This document shows, piece after piece, positions 18,263-25,525 of a stretch of 36,257 bases of DNA; the first letter of the stretch is position 1, and the number at the start of each line of letters is the position of its first letter. Below the pieces are notes generated by a model. That model searched no databases. It worked only from the letters and a program-made list of their open reading frames with translations, and was not told the DNA's origin. Location of the stretch: the NCBI GenBank assembly GCA_963974055.1, contig CAXBCP010000043.1, forward strand, positions 1 through 36,257, given 5' to 3'. This stretch comes from CAXBCP01 sp963974055. Lineage in GTDB: Bacteria; Pseudomonadota; Alphaproteobacteria; MPNO01; UBA830. Made by a program: the position numbers and the translations under genes.

Positions 18263-19464
18263 CCGGCGTTGCCGCTTGTAACGGGACCCGCGGCGCGGAT
18301 CATCGCCTGGCCGCTGTCGAGCGCGCTGACTTCCCAGTTGACGATGTGATGCGCCGCGCTGGCCAGCAGGTTGCGGTATTCGCGTTCCACCGGACTGCCG
18401 GTGAAGATCGCGCGGCCGCCGGCGGTATTGAACAGCCGCGTGCCGGCATCGAGCGCGGTGCGGCAGGCCCAGGACGAATTGCGCTTGGCACGCAGCAATT
18501 CGTCGTCGTCCAGGGTGTCGCCGGCTTCCAGCACTTTCATGGCGGCCGTGACGGTGTCGCGGTTCAGGGCTTCCGCCGCGTCGATGGCGGCGCCGCATTC
18601 GCCGGCAATCATGTGGCTGGCGGGACTGTCGCCGACGCGGACGCCCCGCGACATGCGCGGCGCGGTGTATAAAAGCCACTGGTCGAGCAGCCCCTGCGCC
18701 ATGCCGATGGTCATGGCGGCGAACAGCGCCGGTGTCAGGTAGCCGCGCGGCACGCGGTAGACCGCGCCCGGATTGACCGCCGTTCCCGGCCCGCACCCGG
18801 CGCGGGCGTCCTCGCCCTTCAGGAGGGCATAAGACGGCACGAACACATCCTCGACCTCGAAGCTTTTCGAGCCCGTGCCTTCGAGCCCGACCGTATGCCA
18901 GTCGTCGATCAGCGTCGCTTCCGCGCGCCGCACCATGAAAAAATGCGGCCCGTCGCGTTTGTCGCCGTCGACAATGAACCCGGCGCAGATCAGCCAGTCC
19001 GCGTGGTCGATGCCGCTGGAAAAACCGAACCGGCCGGAAAACCGCCAGCCGCCCTCGACCGGGGCGGCGACGCCTTTGGGGTCGAACGATGCCGCCATGA
19101 CCGCATCCGCATCTTCGCCCCAGACGTCTTCCTGCGCCGCGAGCGGGAAGGTGCCGAGCATCTGCGCGTGATCGGCCATGATCGCCTGGACCCAGCCCTG
19201 GGCGCCGTCGCCGCGGGTCAGCCGCCGCGCGACATCGCACAATACGTCCCACCCCATTTCGTTGCCGCCGAACCGGGCAGGCTGGGTCATGCGCGTCAGG
19301 CCCGCCTGTTTGAACGCCGCGACCGTTGCCGCCGGCACGCAGCGCGCCGCTTGCGTTGCGGCGGCGCGGTCCCGCAGGACGGGCCGCAGCGCATCGGCGC
19401 GGGCGTAAAAATCGAGCGCCGCTATCGCTGCGGGACTCGTCGGCGCGGGCGCTGTATCCGGCAT
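18259..19464 (-). CDS. flavin-dependent monooxygenase of the acyl-CoA dehydrogenase fold (HsaA/HpaH-like)
   Basis: The protein has 401 residues. The fold is that of acyl-CoA dehydrogenases: an N-terminal helical part, a central beta domain (WRFSGRFGFSSGIDHADWLICAG), then VGLEGTGSKSFEVEDVFVP, and a C-terminal helical bundle. The catalytic Glu region of true acyl-CoA dehydrogenases is not evident. The GTGS-x-SFEVEDVFVP and W-x-FSG-x-x-x-FSSG patterns are those of two-component group D flavin monooxygenases such as HsaA and HpaH, which use reduced flavin from a separate reductase to hydroxylate phenols. No flavin reductase gene is adjacent. The substrate is unknown. Start ATG 19464 has only a weak SD. 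Confidence 0.8.
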   Translation of the reverse strand: MPDTAPAPTSPAAIAALDFYARADALRPVLRDRAAATQAARCVPAATVAAFKQAGLTRMTQPARFGGNEMGWDVLCDVARRLTRGDGAQGWVQAIMADHAQMLGTFPLAAQEDVWGEDADAVMAASFDPKGVAAPVEGGWRFSGRFGFSSGIDHADWLICAGFIVDGDKRDGPHFFMVRRAEATLIDDWHTVGLEGTGSKSFEVEDVFVPSYALLKGEDARAGCGPGTAVNPGAVYRVPRGYLTPALFAAMTIGMAQGLLDQWLLYTAPRMSRGVRVGDSPASHMIAGECGAAIDAAEALNRDTVTAAMKVLEAGDTLDDDELLRAKRNSSWACRTALDAGTRLFNTAGGRAIFTGSPVEREYRNLLASAAHHIVNWEVSALDSGQAMIRAAGPVTSGNAG

Positions 19465-19710
19465 GATGTATCCGTGATCAGGGAGCAGAGCGCGGATTTT
19501 CCATCAATATAACCCGCCATACAACGCTTTTCCCCCACTGGACCGGCATGGTAACCTTCGCGATCGTTAGAAACCGAATGAATCGGTGGCGAGGGGCAGG
19601 GTGGAAACGCATTTGCCGGCAGACAGGCCGGGATCCGATTTGACCTTTGCCGCCGGCCCCGGCGCCGCTTCGCAGAATATTGCCCCGACCCGGGGTGGAG
19701 CATCCTCCCG

Positions 19711-20646
19711 ATGACCGACACGACCGAAGCGCCCGCCGCTACCCCCCTGCGCAAAGAAGGCATCGCAACCGTAATGATGCTGCTGGCGGTGCTGATTTTC
19801 GGCGTGAACTATGTCGTCGGCCGCTGGGCGGCCGGCGAGGTGCCGCCCTACATGCTGGGCTTTGTCCGCTGGACGTCCGGAACGCTGATCCTGCTGCCCT
19901 TCGCCTGGGCGCATCTGCAGAAGGACCGGGCCTTCATCCGCGCCAACTGGAAGCTTCTGTGCCTGGCCGGTTTCCTGATGCCCTTCATGGGGGCGGGGGT
20001 CACCTATGTCGCGCTGACCTATACGACGGCGATCAATGCCGGGGTGATCCAGACATCGATGCCGGTGATGATCGTCCTGCTGTCGTGGATATTCCTGCGC
20101 GAGCGGACCGCGGGGGTCCAGTGGCTCGGGATCGCCGTCGCCATTGCGGGCGTGCTGTATATCGTCGCGCGCGGCAATCCGGCGACGCTGCTGAACCTGT
20201 CGTTCAATATCGGGGATGCGATCCTGATTTCCTGCAATCTCGGTCTCGCCGGATACGGCGTCGCGGTCCGGCGCCTGCCGCAGGGAATGCACCCGCTGTC
20301 GCTGATTTCCGTTGTCTGCGCCGTCGGCGCGGTCTGCCATGCACCGTTTTTCGGCTACGAGATGGCGTCCGGCGTGCCCGTCGTCCTGAGTACGAAAACG
20401 ATCGTGTCGCTCGGATTCGTCGCGATTTTTCCGTCGGTCGTCGCCATTCTGTTGTGGAACAGCGCTATTTCCCGGATCGGGCCGAGCCGGGCGGGAATCT
20501 TTATGTATCTTACGCCGGTTTACGCGGCGGTCTTCAGCGTGCCGCTTCTGGGCGAAACGATCTCGATATTCCATATCATCGGCGGCGCGGTTATTATTGC
20601 GGGCGTAACGCTGTCCAGCCGCAAACCGAAGGTTGCCAAGACATGA
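19711..20646 (+). CDS. EamA/DMT family transporter
   Basis: The protein has 311 residues with ten predicted membrane helices arranged as two five-helix EamA repeats. Repeat 1 covers about 18-150 and ends in IVLLSWIFLRERTAGVQWLGIAV. Repeat 2 covers about 168-300 and ends in YAAVFSVPLLGETISIFHIIGG. The ExxxxxQ/H-GxxxI pattern after the fourth helix of each repeat is characteristic of drug/metabolite exporters. It overlaps the next gene by ATGA and is translationally coupled to it. The substrate cannot be inferred. Confidence 0.9.
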   Translation: MTDTTEAPAATPLRKEGIATVMMLLAVLIFGVNYVVGRWAAGEVPPYMLGFVRWTSGTLILLPFAWAHLQKDRAFIRANWKLLCLAGFLMPFMGAGVTYVALTYTTAINAGVIQTSMPVMIVLLSWIFLRERTAGVQWLGIAVAIAGVLYIVARGNPATLLNLSFNIGDAILISCNLGLAGYGVAVRRLPQGMHPLSLISVVCAVGAVCHAPFFGYEMASGVPVVLSTKTIVSLGFVAIFPSVVAILLWNSAISRIGPSRAGIFMYLTPVYAAVFSVPLLGETISIFHIIGGAVIIAGVTLSSRKPKVAKT

Positions 20647-21626
20647 AGGCGATTCAGTTCTCCGAGACGGGCGGGCCCGAAGTCCTGGAATACGTGGATC
20701 TGCCCGACCCCACGCCGGGTCCCGGCGAGGTGCTGGTCAAGGCGCATGCCTTCGGCGTCGGCAAGCCCGACATGCTGCTGCGCTCCGGCGTCTATAAATG
20801 GATGCCCGACCTGCCCGCGGTGATCGGCAATGAAATGACCGGCTACGTCACCGGCGTCGGCCCCGGGGTGAGCCATATCGCGCTCGGCCAGGCGGTCCTG
20901 GTATTCGGCACCGGCGGCGGCCGCCATGCCGCGTTTAACGCCGTGCCCGCCGACATCGTCACGCCGCTGCCGGGCGGGGTCGATCTCGACGCGGCGGTGT
21001 GCATTCCCAATTACGCCATCGCCTGGTGCCTGCTGCGCGAAGCGCCGCGCGGCACCGATGTGCGCTCGGTTTATGTCAACGGCGCCGCCGGCGGTGTCGG
21101 TTCCGCCGTGGTCGATCTGTGCCGTCTGGAGGGTGTCGAGGTGATCGCCGGGGCAGGGTCCGCCGCGAAATGCGCTTTCGCCGCCGGTCTCGGTGCGGCG
21201 CATACGATCGATTATTCCCGCGAAAACGTTCCGGACCGGGTGCTGGAACTGACCGGCGGCCGCGGCGTCGACCTGGTGCTCGATCAGCTGGTCGGGCCGG
21301 ATTTCACGGATAATCTGCGCATGCTGGTGCCGCTCGGAATGATCGTTTCGTTCAACGCGCTGGCCGGGCTGCCCGAAAAGGAACTATTCGCCGAAATGCG
21401 CGCCCATCTCGGCAAAAGCCCGGCGGTCAGGTGTTTTTCCTGGCACAGCTACGACGCCAGTCCGGAGGCGCGCGCCCGGGTTCTCGGCGAAGTCGTGGAG
21501 CGGTTCGCCCGCGCGGACGGACTGGCCCCGGCGATCCACGCGACCCTGCCGCTGGCCGATGCCCGTACGGCGCACGAAATGCTGGATAACCGCGAAATCC
21601 TCGGCAAGGTCGTCCTGAAACCGTGA
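20643..21626 (+). CDS. MDR family quinone reductase-like oxidoreductase
   Basis: The protein has 327 residues and starts at ATG 20643 inside the stop of the EamA gene. The N-terminal GroES-like domain (MKAIQFSETGGPEVLEYVDL, GEVLVKAHAFGVGKPDM) and the Rossmann domain (YVNGAAGGVGSAVVDLC, GVDLVLDQLVG) identify a zinc-free quinone:NADPH oxidoreductase-type enzyme. The usual zinc-ligand cysteines are absent. Such enzymes reduce quinones or activated double bonds. Coupling to the exporter suggests reduction and export of the same kind of compound, which is inference. Confidence 0.85.
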   Translation: MKAIQFSETGGPEVLEYVDLPDPTPGPGEVLVKAHAFGVGKPDMLLRSGVYKWMPDLPAVIGNEMTGYVTGVGPGVSHIALGQAVLVFGTGGGRHAAFNAVPADIVTPLPGGVDLDAAVCIPNYAIAWCLLREAPRGTDVRSVYVNGAAGGVGSAVVDLCRLEGVEVIAGAGSAAKCAFAAGLGAAHTIDYSRENVPDRVLELTGGRGVDLVLDQLVGPDFTDNLRMLVPLGMIVSFNALAGLPEKELFAEMRAHLGKSPAVRCFSWHSYDASPEARARVLGEVVERFARADGLAPAIHATLPLADARTAHEMLDNREILGKVVLKP

Positions 21627-21648
21627 CCGCCGGCGGCTGCCGGCGGTC
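21625..21648. terminator. bidirectional stem between convergent genes
   Basis: GACCGCCGGC (21625-21634) and GCCGGCGGTC (21639-21648) form a perfect 10-bp stem with a GGCT loop. It overlaps the stop of the MDR gene and sits 18 bases from the chemoreceptor stop. Neither strand has a U-tract, so termination strength is uncertain. Confidence 0.45.
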
Positions 21649-21665
21649 CGGTAGCAGTTGGCGGA

Positions 21666-23519
21666 TCAGGCGGCGTTGTTCAGGTCGCGATAGAGTTTCA
21701 GTCCTTCGCCGGCAGCTTCCTTCGACTGGTCGATCGATTCGACGATCGCCGACAACCCGGAATCCACTTCCTGAATGGCCGTCGACGCCGTCTGCATGCT
21801 GCTCGATATCTCGCGTGTCGTGGCGGACTGTTCCTCGACCGCCGTGGCGCTGACCGTCACGCTTTGTTCGACCGATTCGATGGCCTTCTGAATGCCGACG
21901 AGCCCTTTGACCACGTCGCCGGCGACATTCTGCATGTTTTCGATTTCGCCCGAAATCTGGCCCGTTGCACCGGACACCTGGTTGGCGAGCGATTTGACTT
22001 CACTGGCAACCACGGCAAAGCCCTTGCCGGCATCGCCGGCCCGCGCCGATTCAATGGTCGCGTTCAGGGCCAGCAGGTTGATCTGGCCGGCAATATCCTG
22101 AATCAGCGAGTTGATGCTGTTCAGCGCTTCGGTGGCGCTGCTGAGATTCTGGGTGGCTTCGTCCGCCTTGCGGGTTTCGCTGATCGCACGTTCGACCTCG
22201 GTCTTCGACGTGGTCATGCTCTGGGCGATTTCGCGGGCGGCTGCATCGAGTTCTTCGGCGGCGGATGCGACGGTCTGGACAGTCGATGACGTCTGCGTCG
22301 ATGCCGACGCGGCGGCGCTCGATTGCGAACCGGCCGCGGTTACGCTCTGGACGATCTTGTCGAGATTTGCATCGACGATGGCCGCCACGCGTTTGCCTTC
22401 CTCGCGTTGAAGGACCTGCGCTGTAATTTCGGTGGCGTATTTGACGACCTTGAACGGTTTGCCGGACGGGTCGAAGATCGGGTTGTAGGAAGCCTGAATC
22501 CAGATTTCCCCGCCGCCTTTGCCGATGCGCTTGTATTCGCCCGACTGGAATTCGCCGGCGCCGAGCCTGGTCCAGAATTCGGTGTAGTCGGCGCTGTCCC
22601 GGTAGGACTGTTCGACGAACATGCTGTGATGCTGGCCCTTGATTTCGTCGAGGCCGTAGCCGACGGCGCCGAGGAAATTGTCGTTCGCGTCGAGGATCGT
22701 GCCGTCGAGCTCGAAGGAAATCACGGCCTGCGATTTTCCGATGGCGTCTATCTGCCCGGCGTAATCGGCGTTCTGCAGGGTCTGCGCGGTAATATCGGTG
22801 GCGAACTTGACGACCTTGAACGGTCTGCCCCTGCGGTCGAACAGCGGATTATAGGACGCCTGGATCCAGATTTCCGCGCCGTCCTTGCCGATGCGCTTGT
22901 ATTCGCCGGCCTGGAATTCGCCGGCGCCGAGCCTGGCCCAGAATTCGGCATATTCGTTGCTTTCCCCGTAGGACGGTTCCACGAACAAGCGGTGATGCTG
23001 GCCCTTGATCTCGTCGAGGCTGTAGCCGACGGCGCCGAGGAAGTTGTCGTTCGCGTCGAGGATCGTGCCGTCGAGATTGAACGAAATCACGGCCTGCGAT
23101 TTTCCGATGGCGTCTATCTGCCCGGCGTAATCGGCGTTCTGCAGGGTCTGCGCGGTAATATCGGTGGCGAACTTGACGACCTTGAACGGTCTGCCCCTGC
23201 GGTCGAACAGCGGATTATAGGACGCCTGGATCCAGATTTCCGCGCCGTCCTTGCCGATGCGCTTGTATTCGCCGGCCTGGAATTCGCCGGCGCCGAGCCT
23301 GGCCCAGAATTCGGCATATTCGTTGCTTTCCCCGTAGGACGGTTCCACGAACAAGCGGTGATGCTGGCCCTTGATCTCGTCGAGGCTGTAGCCGACGGCG
23401 CCGAGGAAGTTGTCGTTCGCGTCGAGGATCGTGCCGTCTAGGTCGAATTCGATGACGGCCTGGGATTTTCCGATGGCATCGACGGTTGCTTGCAGGTCTC
23501 GTGTGCTGGTACTGACCAT
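21666..23519 (-). CDS. soluble methyl-accepting chemotaxis protein with three tandem PAS domains
   Basis: The protein has 617 residues and starts at ATG 23519 after AGAGGAG. Three PAS domains of 122-residue period (about 10-125, 132-247, 254-369) are each headed by IDAIGKSQAVI and end in FKVVKxATxITAQ. The signalling domain (about 380-617) has the canonical hairpin tip QINLLALNATIESARAGDAG followed by KGFAVVASEVK. There are no membrane helices and no HAMP domain, so it is a cytoplasmic receptor of the BdlA/Aer-like kind, sensing an internal or redox-linked signal. PAS 1 and PAS 2 are almost identical; PAS 3 has diverged (for example HSMFVEQSYRDSADYTEF). No che genes are nearby. The ligand or cofactor cannot be read from the sequence. 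Confidence 0.93.
   Translation of the reverse strand: MVSTSTRDLQATVDAIGKSQAVIEFDLDGTILDANDNFLGAVGYSLDEIKGQHHRLFVEPSYGESNEYAEFWARLGAGEFQAGEYKRIGKDGAEIWIQASYNPLFDRRGRPFKVVKFATDITAQTLQNADYAGQIDAIGKSQAVISFNLDGTILDANDNFLGAVGYSLDEIKGQHHRLFVEPSYGESNEYAEFWARLGAGEFQAGEYKRIGKDGAEIWIQASYNPLFDRRGRPFKVVKFATDITAQTLQNADYAGQIDAIGKSQAVISFELDGTILDANDNFLGAVGYGLDEIKGQHHSMFVEQSYRDSADYTEFWTRLGAGEFQSGEYKRIGKGGGEIWIQASYNPIFDPSGKPFKVVKYATEITAQVLQREEGKRVAAIVDANLDKIVQSVTAAGSQSSAAASASTQTSSTVQTVASAAEELDAAAREIAQSMTTSKTEVERAISETRKADEATQNLSSATEALNSINSLIQDIAGQINLLALNATIESARAGDAGKGFAVVASEVKSLANQVSGATGQISGEIENMQNVAGDVVKGLVGIQKAIESVEQSVTVSATAVEEQSATTREISSSMQTASTAIQEVDSGLSAIVESIDQSKEAAGEGLKLYRDLNNAA
22717..23438. repeat. 356-bp perfect tandem DNA duplication encoding PAS 1 and PAS 2
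   Basis: Positions 22717-23072 and 23083-23438 are identical base for base by my reading, offset by 366 bp (122 codons). Identity stops at 22716/23082 and at 23073/23439. Wobble positions are conserved too, which indicates a recent duplication or gene conversion rather than selection on the protein alone. The third PAS unit (22381-22716) is clearly diverged at the DNA level. Confidence 0.95.
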
Positions 23520-23889
23520 TCCGGTATACTCCTCTTGGACGATTGGACGCTGGTTCGCTGCGACGAAAGGGTTGCTGAGATCCGGCTGTCGTCGCCGACC
23601 GGCCGGAGGCCCGACAAACAGGCATTTCGTAGATAATTGAATACGTATTTATCGTAAGATTATTGTAATACCGTTAACGTGGCGGTGCAGGTTTTCCGCC
23701 GGTTTCCGGCCGCAGGCTGGCGTTCCGCCGGTCGTGTCAATCCCTTGCCGGTTTTCGGGGATGCGTCGGGTATGATTTGCGTTCATCCGCCGTTCATGTC
23801 GGATCGGCTATGAAACACTCGCCGGGAGGACTTTCCGTTACAGCCGTAATCCGGCGCCATTTTCAAACCAGCAGATAGGGGGCTATCGC
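23520..23889. other. 370-bp intergenic region between divergent chemoreceptor and secreted-protein genes
   Basis: This holds the two divergent promoters. Positions 23631-23690 are AT-rich for the window and contain the palindrome AATACGTATT (23640-23649). On the right, AGGGGG about ten bases before ATG 23890 is the SD of the secreted protein. I see no convincing paired -35/-10 and no small gene. Confidence 0.5.
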
Positions 23890-25329
23890 ATGCTGAATAA
23901 AATGAAACGTTATATTACAGGGGCGGCGGTTTCGGCCGTCTTCGTCGCAGGCCTGTCGTTCGGCGCGGGCCCGGCGGTTGCCGCCGATGCCACGCCCGGC
24001 TGCGGCGCCGAGAACCAGAAAGTCTGCACCACGTCCAAGGCGACCTATCGCGGCAAGGTAAAGACACCGAAGCCCAAGGGCGCGTTTCTCGACCCCCGCA
24101 AGGGCGGGGAATGGTGGAAATGTCCCAAAAACCGCCCGCGGCGGACCGCCTATGCGGTCACCCACAAGAAAGCCTGTGCGACCAAGCGCATTATCGGCGA
24201 AAAGCTGAGCAAGGCGGAATTCAAGGGCAAGCTTTTCAATCCGAAACCCAAGGGTGCGTTTCTCGATCCGCGCAAGGGCGGCGAATACTGGTCCTGCCCG
24301 CGGGGATATATCCGCAACCTGAACCCGGTCACCCATAGCGCGGCCTGCACGGCGGCGCCCAAGTATGTGTGCGACGGCAGCAATATGGCCGTGCGCGGCA
24401 AGTGCTACAAGAAAGGCGCCTGCGGGAAGCGGAACCAGCGCCCCTGCCTGATCGTCGAGCGTATCCCGTCCTGCAACAAGGGGTTTGCCGAGGATTTCAT
24501 AGCCAATAAATGCATACCGCAGGTTGTCGCCGGCTGTCTTACGCTGACGCGGTCGTTGAAAGTGGTGTCCGGGATCGGGAAAGCCTTCGACAAGGCAGCG
24601 AAGCAGATTCCCGGCATGAAAAACAACCAGAAGTCCCGGAAATCGAAACAGGACGCCAAGGCCCGGGAGTACAAGTCCAAGGAGAAAAAGCAGGGCCTGC
24701 TGAAACTCGCCAGCAACGAGATGAAGCCGTTCAGCAAGATCGCGGCCGAAATCGACCGGATCGGGAGCCTCGTCAAGAAAGCGTCCAAGCCGGTCACGTC
24801 GTTCTTCAGGGATCCCAGCTTCTGCACGATGGCGAATTCCGACAAGGAAAAGCGTATCGCCGGGTTCGGTCTGAAACCGCGGACCGGTTTCCAGAAGGCG
24901 AGCCTGATCGAGGACCTGTTCATCCGCAGCGCCCATGCGGCGCCCGGCGAGCATTTCTTCATGACCTACGATCTCGGCATTGCCGGCGGTATCGGCTACG
25001 GTGCCGCGTTCGGACTGTCCTTCGTGACCGACTACCGCGGCAGCAATGCCGGCTATGTCAGCATCGGTCCGAGCTTCGTGACCAATGCGACGATCGGCGG
25101 GGCGTTCGCCATCGGCTTCTATCCGAAGGCCAGCGCGGATTCGTTCGCCGGCTGGGGCTGGAGCTTCGGCGCCGCGGGCGGTCCGTTCAAGATCGTGTCC
25201 GGCGGCATCGATTTCTTCTTCGATGAGGAATTCAAGAAGTTCCAGGGCTTTGCGGTAAATGTCGGCGGGGGCGTCGGCGTATTGCCTGTGGACGCGAATG
25301 TGGCCGCGTCTCACGCCTGGAAGATGTAA
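23890..25329 (+). CDS. unrecognised secreted Cys-rich repeat protein
   Basis: The protein has 479 residues. The signal peptide is clear (positive start, hydrophobic core, AVAA at 29-32). Residues 38-46 (CGAENQKVC) and 178-186 (CGKRNQRPC) share a CGxxNQ[KR]xC motif. Residues 61-96 and 119-153 are a tandem repeat: KPKGAFLDPRKGGE, an aromatic pair W/Y-W, CP, then VTH-x2-AC. Residues 222-300 are very Lys-rich and helical. Residues 325-479 are Gly- and aromatic-rich with alternating hydrophobics (GGIGYGAAFGLSFV), suggesting beta structure, perhaps a small outer-membrane or surface barrel. I do not recognise the family. It has its own terminator and is divergent from the chemoreceptor. A cell-surface role is inference. 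Confidence 0.85.
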   Translation: MLNKMKRYITGAAVSAVFVAGLSFGAGPAVAADATPGCGAENQKVCTTSKATYRGKVKTPKPKGAFLDPRKGGEWWKCPKNRPRRTAYAVTHKKACATKRIIGEKLSKAEFKGKLFNPKPKGAFLDPRKGGEYWSCPRGYIRNLNPVTHSAACTAAPKYVCDGSNMAVRGKCYKKGACGKRNQRPCLIVERIPSCNKGFAEDFIANKCIPQVVAGCLTLTRSLKVVSGIGKAFDKAAKQIPGMKNNQKSRKSKQDAKAREYKSKEKKQGLLKLASNEMKPFSKIAAEIDRIGSLVKKASKPVTSFFRDPSFCTMANSDKEKRIAGFGLKPRTGFQKASLIEDLFIRSAHAAPGEHFFMTYDLGIAGGIGYGAAFGLSFVTDYRGSNAGYVSIGPSFVTNATIGGAFAIGFYPKASADSFAGWGWSFGAAGGPFKIVSGGIDFFFDEEFKKFQGFAVNVGGGVGVLPVDANVAASHAWKM

Positions 25330-25362
25330 CCGGTCCGGATTCCGGATATCGGTGCGACACGC

Positions 25363-25388
25363 GGGAGGGGCATTGCCCCTCCCGTTTT
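25363..25388 (+). terminator. Rho-independent terminator after the secreted-protein gene
   Basis: GGGAGGGGC (25363-25371) and GCCCCTCCC (25375-25383) form a perfect 9-bp stem with an ATT loop, followed by GTTTT. It lies 33 bases after the stop and separates this gene from polA. Confidence 0.88.
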
Positions 25389-25525
25389 CGTCCGGCGGCG
25401 GTCCCGGCAGGCCGGGGCTGCATTTCAGACCGCCGGGCGCAGATATTTGCCGCGAGATTCTCGACTCTGCGCGCTGGTTTCTGCATGGTGTTCCCGCAAG
25501 TGGCACAAACGGAAAGACCGACATA

